A stretch of DNA of 64,000 bases from Pseudomonas koreensis. Lineage in GTDB: Bacteria; Pseudomonadota; Gammaproteobacteria; Pseudomonadales; Pseudomonadaceae. The stretch's first letter is position 1, and each line of letters opens with the position of its first letter. A program made the position numbers and the translations under genes. Shown in pieces: positions 36,022-44,576 of this stretch. The notes beneath the pieces were generated by a model, which ran no database searches, had not been told where the DNA came from, and saw only the letters and a list, made by a program, of their open reading frames with translations. The stretch spans positions 1-64,000 of the forward strand of contig NZ_JAOEJU010000023.1 of assembly GCF_025447595.1 (NCBI RefSeq). The letters are read 5' to 3'.

Positions 36022-36240
36022 ATGTCCCACGAATACTCGTTATCCGACCTTCTGGAAAGGATGTACCAGAATCAACTCGGTCTGGAGGCTGCTCTGATGG
36101 AGCTGACTCTTCTTGTTGAACAGCAAGGCTTTACGGACGTTGGAGACAACGTTCGCAGCGCACTGTGGGGGATTGGTGAAAACGCCGGTCACATCAAGCA
36201 GGGGCTGGCCAGGCTAAAGTCGAGGAGCAAGGATAACTAA
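36022..36240 (+). CDS. small helical hypothetical protein
   Basis: This 72-aa protein (MSHEYSLSDLLERMYQNQLGLEAAL...) is predicted almost all helix and ends in a basic tail. GGAG lies about 10 nt upstream. The pattern of two helices around VEQQGFTDVGDNVRSAL looks like a genuine conserved small family, but I cannot name it. Confidence 0.65.
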   Translation: MSHEYSLSDLLERMYQNQLGLEAALMELTLLVEQQGFTDVGDNVRSALWGIGENAGHIKQGLARLKSRSKDN

Positions 36241-36480
36241 GCCGGACGAGAAGAATATTGGGAGCCGCCCGTTCTATTCGTTCCATTTGCTTACTTTCAT
36301 CGCGACCGAAGGTGGACGATACGGTGCTAGCCGTTAAGAGCCCAATGTCTCACTTCTTGGAAAAAGGCCTGAGCCATGCTTTGAAGGCATTCCTGGCAAT
36401 GGTTCTTCCGAGTGAAGTTTCAAAGCAAAGCCCTTTCCAAAGTATCGTTCAGCTCACCCGCTAGGAGGCAATCGCTGCAG

Positions 36481-37143
36481 TCAGGCAACTTGGATAAATA
36501 CTCCCCAGGACCCAAGTAGGGCCCAGAATGACGCAAAAATCCATGGCGTACGGACCGAGAACAACAGTGCTTTTCGATAGCCCTTGTGCGTTGATTCGCG
36601 CTCGCAGAACAGTGGCGATTCGTCATAGGCCATACCCATCAAGGGCTCGCTACGTAACAACTCGCTCTGCTTGTAGTACCAGTGGTCGATGATGTCGTAA
36701 GCGGCGCGAATGCCGGGCCATGCATTGAGTGAACTCAATACGCCCAGTAGCGCGAGAAAGGGGGGCACGACGAGGGTGAACAGCTTGCCCCACTCTGGAT
36801 TGAGATTGCCCATGCTGGAGGCGAAGGCAATGACCAGAAACGACTGAGCGGCGAGGTAGGCGTCGGTTCGATTGGCCAGGATGCTGGTCTCGTACTGGAT
36901 CTCCCGGCGGTAGAAATCCAGCCGTTCTTTCGGCGAGCCGAACATCTTGGCGTTATGTTCCGTGAGCTCGCTATCACTGGTTTGACTCGTCAGTATTCTT
37001 GGCACGAGAAGCGTCCTGGTATTCGCATTCGCAGACCATTGGGAGACATAGGTCTGCGAAAGGTTCACTTTGAGCGCTGACCTGAAGTGCTCTTCACGCC
37101 ATGCTTGTGCCTGCGAAAATAAAAGGAATTTTCCTTCGTGCAT
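36481..37143 (-). CDS. hypothetical membrane protein
   Basis: This 220-aa protein has a soluble N-terminal part, a helix (ERLDFYRREIQYETSILANRTDA), two adjoining membrane segments (about 92-135) and a last membrane segment at the C-terminus. AGGAGAGG lies directly before the ATG, which fixes the long start. Its 5' end overlaps the upstream region of the divergent diiron-enzyme operon. The function is unknown. Confidence 0.72.
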   Translation of the reverse strand: MHEGKFLLFSQAQAWREEHFRSALKVNLSQTYVSQWSANANTRTLLVPRILTSQTSDSELTEHNAKMFGSPKERLDFYRREIQYETSILANRTDAYLAAQSFLVIAFASSMGNLNPEWGKLFTLVVPPFLALLGVLSSLNAWPGIRAAYDIIDHWYYKQSELLRSEPLMGMAYDESPLFCERESTHKGYRKALLFSVRTPWIFASFWALLGSWGVFIQVA

Positions 37144-37195
37144 TTCCTCTCCTGTCTATGACGTCCGATCTGCGGTTCCTACGGGGGAGAACTTC

Positions 37196-38566
37196 ATGAC
37201 ATCGATAGAGTGCCTGAGCGAAACACAAGTCGCATCTCGTGATGGGCTAACCCGATCTAATCGCGAGGTCTATGAACTGCTGCTGAAGGAAGAGCCTGAG
37301 GCAGATGCCGTTGCCTCAATGTTTCTCCAGCGACACCTGGCAAGTACCAACACCATTGCCAATGAATTGCCGGAAGATCCGGAACAATTGTATGCATGGT
37401 CGCAAAGCCGTTGCGCCGCCGTTGCTGAACAATATGCGTCCTATCTCGGGTCACGTCGGATTGAGGCAGGGCGCCAGTATTTCCAGAACAAATCCCATGC
37501 CCTGTACTTTTTGCAGCATGTCGGCCCAACGAAACTGGTCGATGGCGCCTGGTTGGCGGGGGTGCTGCAACACGTGCAGGACATACGCTTCGATCACTTG
37601 CTGGAGATTTATCTCGAGGAGTTGGGTGATGGCGTGCCGAGCCAGAACCATGTCCGGATCTACCGTCAGCTACTGACCGTGCATGCCTGCGACGATCTGT
37701 CTGGCCTGGGTAATGAATGCTTTCTGCAAGGCGCGATCCAATTGGCGCTGGGCCGTTGCGCCGATTCAATGCTGCCGGAGGTCATAGGCTACAACCTCGG
37801 CTATGAGCAACTGCCGTTACACCTGCTGATCAGCGCCTACGAACTGCATGAACTGGGCATCGACCCACATTACTTCCGCCTGCATGTGACCATCGATAAT
37901 GCCAGCACGGGGCATGCTCATCGCGCGGTCCAGGCGCTGCACGACCTCTTGCCGCCGGGGGAACAGCGGGCCGCGTTCTACAGGCGTGTAACCCAGGGCT
38001 ATCGCTTAAACGATCTTGGGGCAGGCTCGGCAACCGTCATTCAGGCTTTCGACCTGCAGCGCGAAGTAATGACAATGCTGGAACGCAAAGCCGTGTTCGG
38101 CCGACATATGCATTCCGACTACTGCCGGATCGAAAATCGCACCGTCAATCAATGGCTGGCCACTCCAGGGCAGATGGCGGCCTTTCTTGATGCATTGATC
38201 CGTAAAGGCTGGATCAAACGGGGTGAGGATCCAGTCGAAAGCCGTTTCTGGCAGTTGATCGACGGTAGCCCTGCTGTGATGTTCGGTGTGTTCAGTAGTT
38301 ACGAAAAGCAACTGATGCATGACTGGATCGCCGACGGGTGGCAGAGCGCTAAACAACGCGCGCGAGAGCCAGTCAAGGCCGTCGTTGAACTGGCTGAAGC
38401 AGTCAGTGATAGCGAAACCCAAGCCTTGCAGAGGACTCTGCAAACGCAGTCACCGGTTGAACAGATGAAAACCTTGATCCCATGGCTCGCACCGCAGCGG
38501 CATTGGCGTCCGGCAGGGCTTTTTGCCACCCGCCGCTTCATTGAGCTGCGCAAAGTCATTCGCTGA
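37196..38566 (+). CDS. iron-containing redox enzyme (haem-oxygenase-like diiron oxidase)
   Basis: This 456-aa protein contains a Haem_oxygenas_2-type helical domain at about residues 80-260. Candidate metal ligands are in EELGDG (141-142), NH (His152), and H-x3-D-x5-H (His230, Asp234, His240). Such enzymes use O2 on a diiron centre to oxidise amino acids or fatty acids. The C-terminal 190 residues are an extra domain, so the protein is about twice the usual length. GGGGAGAAC precedes the ATG. It forms an operon with the methyltransferase 16 nt downstream. Confidence 0.85.
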   Translation: MTSIECLSETQVASRDGLTRSNREVYELLLKEEPEADAVASMFLQRHLASTNTIANELPEDPEQLYAWSQSRCAAVAEQYASYLGSRRIEAGRQYFQNKSHALYFLQHVGPTKLVDGAWLAGVLQHVQDIRFDHLLEIYLEELGDGVPSQNHVRIYRQLLTVHACDDLSGLGNECFLQGAIQLALGRCADSMLPEVIGYNLGYEQLPLHLLISAYELHELGIDPHYFRLHVTIDNASTGHAHRAVQALHDLLPPGEQRAAFYRRVTQGYRLNDLGAGSATVIQAFDLQREVMTMLERKAVFGRHMHSDYCRIENRTVNQWLATPGQMAAFLDALIRKGWIKRGEDPVESRFWQLIDGSPAVMFGVFSSYEKQLMHDWIADGWQSAKQRAREPVKAVVELAEAVSDSETQALQRTLQTQSPVEQMKTLIPWLAPQRHWRPAGLFATRRFIELRKVIR

Positions 38567-38582
38567 ATATTCAGGAGGCCTC

Positions 38583-39521
38583 ATGTCGGTACAGCAGCGA
38601 GTTGACCGTGAATTGATCGAGCTGGGTTTGCGCTTGCAGCAGGACGGTTACCGATTCACCACCCCGACACCGTTGACGCATGAGAGGGTCTTGCAACGGG
38701 CGGATAGGTGCCTGGCCAAGGATCCGCGTGATGTTTTTGGTTGGTCGATGCCCTTCGATCAAGGGCTTTTCGGCACCGAACGATTTCAGGCACTGGAATG
38801 CGCGGGAATTCTCGAACAACAAGACGGGCTTTGGCGTAGCACCGTTCGCTGGTCATCGTTGAATGATTTGCTGTTCGTTCACTCGTCTTTTCCAACCATA
38901 CAAAATGACGCAGTGTTTTTTGGGCCGGACACCTATCGATTTGCCCGGGCTATCAATGCCTACCTGCAACAGCGCGCGACACCAGTCAAACATGCGGTAG
39001 ACATCGGCTGTGGCGCCGGCGTCGGCGCGGTACTGATTGCCCAAGCTTATCCGCAGGCTCAGGTGATCGCGGTGGACATCAATCCGCAAGCGCTGCGGCT
39101 GACAGCGGTCAACGCTGAACTGGCCGGCACGGATAATATTGCCATTTACCACAGTGATCTGCTGGCCAGTGTCGAAGGGCGGTTCGACCTAGTGGTGGCC
39201 AATCCTCCATACATGAACGACCAACAGCAGCGCGCCTACCGCCACGGCGGTGGTGCCTTGGGTGAAGCGCTGTCGGTACGTATTGTGCGCGAGGCGCTGC
39301 CACGACTAAGTCAGGGGGGGACGCTTCTGCTTTACACCGGCGTTGCCATGGTCGCTGGCGAGGATCCTTTTCTGGCGATGATCGGATCAATGCTGGGCAG
39401 TGACTTCAGTTGGACTTATGTTGAACTCGATCCGGATGTCTTTGGAGAAGAACTTCTAAAACCCGAATATGAAAAGGTCGAGCGCATCGCGGTAACGCTG
39501 CTAACGGTCAGTCGAAACTAA
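38583..39521 (+). CDS. class I SAM-dependent methyltransferase
   Basis: This 312-aa protein has an N-terminal winged-helix-like part (1-115), then SAM motif I VDIGCGAGVG (139-148), the acidic motif AVDINPQ (163-169) and NPPY (207-210). NPPY is typical of methyltransferases acting on planar or amide nitrogen (HemK, RsmC, N6-adenine enzymes). A perfect AGGAGG lies before the ATG, 16 nt after the diiron enzyme. The two probably act on one small molecule or peptide; the substrate is unknown. Confidence 0.87.
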   Translation: MSVQQRVDRELIELGLRLQQDGYRFTTPTPLTHERVLQRADRCLAKDPRDVFGWSMPFDQGLFGTERFQALECAGILEQQDGLWRSTVRWSSLNDLLFVHSSFPTIQNDAVFFGPDTYRFARAINAYLQQRATPVKHAVDIGCGAGVGAVLIAQAYPQAQVIAVDINPQALRLTAVNAELAGTDNIAIYHSDLLASVEGRFDLVVANPPYMNDQQQRAYRHGGGALGEALSVRIVREALPRLSQGGTLLLYTGVAMVAGEDPFLAMIGSMLGSDFSWTYVELDPDVFGEELLKPEYEKVERIAVTLLTVSRN

Positions 39522-39640
39522 ACGAGACTGAGTGGTCAGCCGAGCAGCAACCCTCCTCAGGAAACCGCTAGTCGCTCAATGGGAACGTGGAGAAAGTGCC
39601 ACCGTCAACTGGAAATACAAGCTCAAGAGGTCACCTCTAA

Positions 39641-39865
39641 ATGTTCGCCGAGAAAAAGAAAAAAGCACTGACGGAGTGGCTGCAACTGGCACGAAATCCC
39701 GAGCCTCAAATGTCGATTGAGGAACAGTATGACGAGCTCCTAAAGATGGCTGACGAAATGGAAGAAGCAGGGCTCGTTTCAGCCATGGAGTGGAGACAGC
39801 TGATCCGAGACGCTGGCACCATTTTTGACTACGAGAGAGATAGATTTGAGAGCGAAATGAACTGA
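39641..39865 (+). CDS. small charged helical protein
   Basis: This 74-aa protein starts MFAEKKKKALTEWLQLARNP and continues in acidic helices (EEQYDELLKMADEMEEAG). GAGG lies about 10 nt upstream. I do not recognise a family. Confidence 0.6.
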   Translation: MFAEKKKKALTEWLQLARNPEPQMSIEEQYDELLKMADEMEEAGLVSAMEWRQLIRDAGTIFDYERDRFESEMN

Positions 39866-39891
39866 GCGGCCGCATTCGGCCATAAGCGATC
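39866..39891. repeat. dispersed palindrome, copy 3 (single unit)
   Basis: GCGGCCGCATTCGGCCATAAGCG carries the CGGCC core of the clusters at 26.2 and 30.5 kb. It follows directly on the stop codon of the small gene. Confidence 0.6.
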
Positions 39892-40053
39892 ATCCAGATA
39901 TTCAGCGTCCACAATCTTCCTTTGAGCCACTAGATATTGTGGCTCATCACGCTTAGACACATCCGGTCTAGTCGTATCTTTATCTATTAACCTCAGTGTC
40001 CTAGGCTTGCAGATGCGCCTCCGAGCGTGACCTTTCAGCAGCGGGAGAACGGC

Positions 40054-41178
40054 ATGAGGCTTTCGACGTTCATTTTTTTGAACATGGAGTCGATCTTCGT
40101 TGAGTGGGAGCATTTCGCTCGGACGGTGGTCACTCCTGTGCCAATTTCGGATCAGAAAGGCCTCAGAAATCACGCTCAGCAGATTCTTCATCGCGTTGCA
40201 TCGGACATGCGTAAGTTTCAGACAGAGCAGGAGCAGATCGATAAATCGCAGGGCCGAGCGCCACCAGAAGATGAAGAGACACCAGCGCAAACTCACGCCG
40301 TACTGCGATTGATGGACGGCTTCACGCTTGACCAGATGGTTTCGGAATATCGTGCGCTGCGTTCAACGGTACTAAGGCTTTGGTTGGCTGAAGTGTTTTC
40401 GGGTGAAAGTCACCAGTTGCAGGACATGATCCGTTTTAATGAAGCGATAGATCAGGCATTGGTTGAGTCCATTGCTTCCTATGGTCGAGCCGTCGAGACC
40501 ACGCGAAAAATGGTATTGGGCGTACTTGGTCATGATTTGCGCAGCCCTCTGGGTGCCATCATGATGTCCGCGGATTTGCTTCAACGGTCCAGCGAAAACA
40601 CCGATCGGCGTTCGCACCTGTCGACCCAAATTGGCGTCAGCGTGCGTCGGGCCAATCAGATTGTTGATGACCTGCTGGATCTTGCGCGGTCCAACCTCGG
40701 TAATGGAATTCCGGTAAACAAGCAGCAGATTGACCTTAGTGCCGTTTGCCAATCCATTCTGGCTGAGGTCGCCGCTCGCTTCCCCGATACTGAAATAGCG
40801 CTGACTGACGCCGCCACCGTTGTAGGTCAATTCGATCCGCTGCGGATAGAACAGGCATTTTCCAACTTGGTGAACAATGCTGTTCAGCATGGTGACCGTC
40901 AGCAGCCTATTCGAGCATCACTGAAAAAATCTGCAAGAGAAGTGCATTTCACGGTGCAAAATTTTGGTGATCCCATCCCCGCAAGCGCAATGCCTTTTCT
41001 GTTCACGCCAGAAGGGCGTTACTCTTCGTTTGCCGAGAACGAAAACGGGCCGTCAGCGGGCTTGGGGCTAGGACTGTTTATCGCCGCAGAAGTCGTGAAA
41101 GGTCACGGCGGAGAAATAGGTGTCGAGTCATCATTAGAGCTGGGTACGACGTTCACTGTGACGCTTCCTCTTGCCTGA
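40054..41178 (+). CDS. soluble sensor histidine kinase with RsbR-type N-terminus
   Basis: This 374-aa kinase has no membrane segment. Residues about 15-140 match the RsbRD N-terminal pattern (globin-like stressosome sensor region, with GFTLDQMVSEYRALRSTVLRLW). HisKA follows with phospho-His160 in GHDLRSP, then HATPase with N-box NLVNNAVQHG and G-box GLGLGLFIA. The start follows GGGAGAAC. No response regulator is adjacent; the lone receiver at 30.8 kb is a candidate. Confidence 0.9.
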   Translation: MRLSTFIFLNMESIFVEWEHFARTVVTPVPISDQKGLRNHAQQILHRVASDMRKFQTEQEQIDKSQGRAPPEDEETPAQTHAVLRLMDGFTLDQMVSEYRALRSTVLRLWLAEVFSGESHQLQDMIRFNEAIDQALVESIASYGRAVETTRKMVLGVLGHDLRSPLGAIMMSADLLQRSSENTDRRSHLSTQIGVSVRRANQIVDDLLDLARSNLGNGIPVNKQQIDLSAVCQSILAEVAARFPDTEIALTDAATVVGQFDPLRIEQAFSNLVNNAVQHGDRQQPIRASLKKSAREVHFTVQNFGDPIPASAMPFLFTPEGRYSSFAENENGPSAGLGLGLFIAAEVVKGHGGEIGVESSLELGTTFTVTLPLA

Positions 41179-41235
41179 TGTAGGCAGCACACAGGTCGTG
41201 CACGTTTTAATGCTTAATCTCACCAAGTAACCCGC

Positions 41236-41445
41236 TCATCGACGTGAGTTGTCACTACCCGCTGCCGCGTGGAGATCTTCCCAGGGTTTCATTCCAGTAT
41301 GGACGTTTGGGCAAGTGGGCGCATGCTCAAAGGCAGCACCTTTATCGCGTTCGGCTTGAGAAGCACCACATCCCCTGCAAACCACCACCCCGTTTCGCAG
41401 CGTCCAGCGTTGGCTCCACGAAACAAGCATGTCAGCTGTCGACAT
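41236..41445 (-). CDS. small putative zinc-binding protein, paralogue
   Basis: This 69-aa protein shares the pattern W-x-x-RW, GVVxCxxCxAxQ, H-x-P-x-C and PWxDL with the protein at 31327-31533. GGAG precedes the ATG. It probably folds around one zinc ion. Confidence 0.75.
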   Translation of the reverse strand: MSTADMLVSWSQRWTLRNGVVVCRGCGASQAERDKGAAFEHAPTCPNVHTGMKPWEDLHAAAGSDNSRR

Positions 41446-41588
41446 AGGATTGCTCCGAAATCTGTACAGTATCCTGAGGTTTGTACAATAAATTTGGCGT
41501 TTGTTTCAACGATGTCAATTGGTCAGCAAATGTTCTGAATTATTTGCATGCTCCCATGATCCTTTGCTTATGAGCATAGGAGAGTGTC

Positions 41589-41837
41589 GTGAGCAAAGTC
41601 AGTTCGTGGATAGTTGAATACAAGTGTCATGGCATTCCCACGTCTTTCGTAATTCGTGCCGGCGAAATGAGTAATGCACATGCTTGGCACTGGGCGTGCT
41701 GTGATGCAGGAGTCGCTCCGATACCCAAACCCGGCAAACCACCGTTGAAGCGCATGTCCAAGCCAATGGCTGAGCGCTTCGGGGTCACAGATGTCCTCTG
41801 GCGAGAACCTGCTCCACTCGTGTGGGACGAGGTTTAG
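41589..41837 (+). CDS. DUF6555-type small protein, copy 2
   Basis: This 82-aa protein starts at GTG with AGGAGAG upstream. AGVAPIPKPGKPPLKRMSKP and AERFGVTDVLWRE match the copy at 34379-34627. Confidence 0.83.
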   Translation: MSKVSSWIVEYKCHGIPTSFVIRAGEMSNAHAWHWACCDAGVAPIPKPGKPPLKRMSKPMAERFGVTDVLWREPAPLVWDEV

Positions 41838-41840
41838 AAC

Positions 41841-42079
41841 ATGAAGCATCCATTGACCAGGCAAAACGCTGACCGTAGCTGGGATGCGGAAATGGCACTC
41901 AACACGCAGTGTTTCGTGATGCGGATATCTTGGATGACGCTGCGTATCTGATCATCGACGCCGGCACAACCAGTAGCGAAATCTGGCAGCGGTTTTCTCA
42001 AGCCAAAGCTTTAGCTGATGAGAAAAGGAATGCTGCGTATCAAGACTGGATACGTATCAAACGGCAGATGGTGGACTGA
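41841..42079 (+). pseudogene. small gene broken by a frameshift
   Basis: The ATG frame at 41841 gives MKHPLTRQNADRSWDAEMALNT and then ends early. From about 41903 the -1 frame continues with a protein-like sequence (HAVFRDADILDDAAYLIIDAG, then SSEIWQRFSQAKALADEKR) to a stop at 42077-42079. One lost base near 41903-41908 would explain it. The intact product would be about 79 aa. A sequencing error cannot be excluded. Confidence 0.55.
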
Positions 42080-42488
42080 TTGATATTGGCAGCGTGCGGT
42101 CTGTTTTTTCTGTGCGAGCGCATGACGGTCAATGACAGCCTCATGCATTGGTTGGGGATGGGTGGGCCACGATTGGTCGGTTAGCGACCGTCGAACATTT
42201 GTATATCCACTCCAACGAAAAAAACAAACCTTTGACCCGTCTCGGACTCCACCCTATAGCGACACTGACGTCATGCAGCCTCCAGAGTAAACCAATGAAT
42301 ACTCTATTCCTAAAGCAGATCAGCTTATCCCTCGCCTCGGGTAAGGCTGCGTTGCCAATAATAGCGGCGTCCTCGCCTGGGGCCGCCTATGCCTGAAATC
42401 ATCTGTTATCAATGGCACATGCTCACGCCTCTGTGAGCGTAGCGATGATGCATGGAAAAACCGGTCAATCGAGAGGAGGTCAACCATC
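42080..42488. other. region without a supported gene
   Basis: Only short, poorly composed frames are present on either strand. It may contain the promoter of the basic Rho-N-like protein, but I cannot point to one. Confidence 0.45.
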
Positions 42489-42866
42489 ATGCCGCGTGGA
42501 GATAAAGACAAGTACACCGACAAGCAGAAGCGTAAGGCCGAGCATATCGAGGAGAGCTACGAGGCCAAGGGCGTTTCAAAGGATGAATCTGAGGCACGCG
42601 CCTGGGCCACAGTCAACAAGCAGTCCGGCGGCGGGGAACGCAAGGGTGGCTCTGGACAAAAGACCAGCGAGTCAATCAAGAAGAAGGCCCGGAAGTCTTC
42701 TGGCAAACGTGCCGCCGCCACTCGCAAGGGGGAGCCGCGGCCCAATCAGCAACTGGAAGATATGACCAAAGCCGAACTCATGGACCGAGCACGCAAGCAT
42801 CACATCGCGGGGCGCTCGACCATGCGCAAAAGCGAACTTGTCGAAGCTTTGCACAAAGTCGGCTGA
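42489..42866 (+). CDS. basic protein with C-terminal Rho-N/SAP-like motif
   Basis: This 125-aa, lysine-rich protein has an N-terminal helical part (DKYTDKQKRKAEHIEESYEAKG), a basic linker and a C-terminal MTKAELMDRARKHHIAGRST segment typical of Rho-N/SAP domains that bind nucleic acid. Homologues are often labelled plasmid stabilisation or Rho termination factor proteins. GAGGAGG lies upstream. Binding to DNA or RNA is likely; the role is unknown. Confidence 0.8.
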   Translation: MPRGDKDKYTDKQKRKAEHIEESYEAKGVSKDESEARAWATVNKQSGGGERKGGSGQKTSESIKKKARKSSGKRAAATRKGEPRPNQQLEDMTKAELMDRARKHHIAGRSTMRKSELVEALHKVG

Positions 42867-43187
42867 GCCTGAAAGAGAGAGCGTCGCGTGCAGAGAGGGA
42901 GTGACCCGGTGGACAAGAGTGTGGATCACTTCGGCCGAATCGACATCTTATGCTTATGCCACAGAGTCCCCTTCACTGCATTTACTCAACGGCTGAATAC
43001 TAAAACCGGAAAGCGTAGGGTTATTTGAAACGAGTAGGGTGAGCGGCGCGAATGGGCCTGACATCCCGTAGCTCTTTTCAGGATAAGGTCGAGATATTGG
43101 AATCATCGGGCCGCTGAACAGGTCAACCGGCAAATGCATCAGCGGACGCCTTCATGCTCATTTCAGCCCATACCCTCGGCAAGTTTC
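42867..43187. other. intergenic region before cioA
   Basis: No gene is supported. It should hold the promoter of the oxidase operon, but no clear -10/-35 or Anr/Fnr site (TTGAT-N4-ATCAA) is seen. Confidence 0.45.
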
Positions 43188-44561
43188 ATGAACGCGATTG
43201 ATAGCGCCCTGATGGTCGCGCGGGCGCAGTTTGCGATCACTATCAGTTTCCATATCGTCCTGGCGGCGCTGACCATCGGTCTGGCGAGTTTCCTGATGGT
43301 GCTTGAGGCCCTGTGGTTACGCAGCGGCAGGGCTGTGTATCTGGATGTCTACCGCTACTGGCTGAAAATCTTCGCGCTCAATGTGGCGGTGGGCACGGCG
43401 TCGGGGCTGATTCTGGAGTACCAGTTCGGGCTCAACTGGTCGCGCTTGTCGACGCAGGCGGGCGATATCATCGGCCCCTTGATGTTCTACGAGGTGCTGG
43501 CGGCTTTTTTCCTCGAGGCCGGTTTTCTGGGAGTCATGCTGTTCGGCTTGAACAAGGTTGGCCCGCGTCTGCATTTCTTCGCCACCTGCGCCGTTGCGGC
43601 GGGCTCTTTGATCAGTGCTTTCTGGATTCTGTCGGCCAATTCGTGGATGCAGACACCCGCCGGTTACTCGATAGCTGCCGATGGTCGGTTCATTGCCCGG
43701 GACTGGTGGGCGATCATCTTCAATCCGTCCTTTCCATACCGGTTCGCGCACATGACCCTGGCCACGCTGCTGGGTACGGCCACGCTGCTGGCCGGGGCCA
43801 GCGCCTGGCAGTTACTGCATGCACCCGAGAATCCAAGGGCCCGGCTGACCTATTCTATGGCGCTCTGGGCACTTGCAGTGCTGATCCCGGTGCAGATCGT
43901 GGTCGGTGATCTGCATGGCGAACACAGCCTCGAGTACCAGCCGCAAAAGGTCGCCGCCATCGAGGGCACATGGACGCGTCCACCCGAGGGCGCGGGCGAG
44001 CCGTTGCGTCTGTTCGCAATCCCTGACATGGACCAGCGGCGTAATCATTGGGAGGTGGCGATCCCGCGCATTGCGTCCTTGTATTTGCACCACGACTTGA
44101 GCAGCACGATCCCGGCGCTCGATGAATTTCCGGCGCAGGACATCCCGCCGGTGCCGGCCGTGTTTTTTGCCTTTCGGGCGATGGTCGGTCTGGGCCTGTT
44201 GATGCTGGGGCAGGGCGTCATCAGCCTGGTACTGCGTTGGCGCGGTCGCTTGTACGCGGCGCGCTGGATGCTTCGAGTCAGTGTCTGGATGGCGCCGGCG
44301 GGAATGCTGGCGATGCTCTGCGGCTGGGTGGTCACCGAAGTGGGGCGTCAGCCGTTCACCGTCTATGGTCTGTTGCGCACGGCCGACAGCCTTTCGTTCG
44401 TGTCCCGGGCGCAGGTCGTCAGCGCCACGTGGACCATTTTGCTGTTCTATCTGGCGACTTTCGGGATCGGTCTGTGGGTGCTGCTGCGCCTGTTGCGCCA
44501 GCCGCCCTGCGAGCACGAAGAAGGGCCGCAACCTGCTCTCGCTCGGGAAACCGGCAAATGA
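43188..44561 (+). CDS. cioA: cyanide-insensitive cytochrome bd-type oxidase subunit I
   Basis: This 457-aa integral membrane protein carries the haem ligand and quinol motifs of bd oxidases, including GRQPF (family GRQPW/F) near residue 390. The quinol-binding Q-loop is short, as in the CIO subgroup. The enzyme oxidises ubiquinol with O2, tolerates cyanide and pumps no protons. The start MNAIDSALMVARAQFA is the usual one; 18 upstream codons are open but lack family similarity. It is followed by the subunit II gene after 15 nt. Confidence 0.93.
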   Translation: MNAIDSALMVARAQFAITISFHIVLAALTIGLASFLMVLEALWLRSGRAVYLDVYRYWLKIFALNVAVGTASGLILEYQFGLNWSRLSTQAGDIIGPLMFYEVLAAFFLEAGFLGVMLFGLNKVGPRLHFFATCAVAAGSLISAFWILSANSWMQTPAGYSIAADGRFIARDWWAIIFNPSFPYRFAHMTLATLLGTATLLAGASAWQLLHAPENPRARLTYSMALWALAVLIPVQIVVGDLHGEHSLEYQPQKVAAIEGTWTRPPEGAGEPLRLFAIPDMDQRRNHWEVAIPRIASLYLHHDLSSTIPALDEFPAQDIPPVPAVFFAFRAMVGLGLLMLGQGVISLVLRWRGRLYAARWMLRVSVWMAPAGMLAMLCGWVVTEVGRQPFTVYGLLRTADSLSFVSRAQVVSATWTILLFYLATFGIGLWVLLRLLRQPPCEHEEGPQPALARETGK

Positions 44562-44576
44562 TGAGGCTAGAAGCGC

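Noticed and set aside
35669..36097. 142-codon plus-strand frame
   Set aside because: Composition is not protein-like and it overlaps a better small gene in another frame.
36258..36464. 68-codon plus-strand frame
   Set aside because: It has no ribosome site or recognisable pattern; the last 39 codons are at best a remnant.
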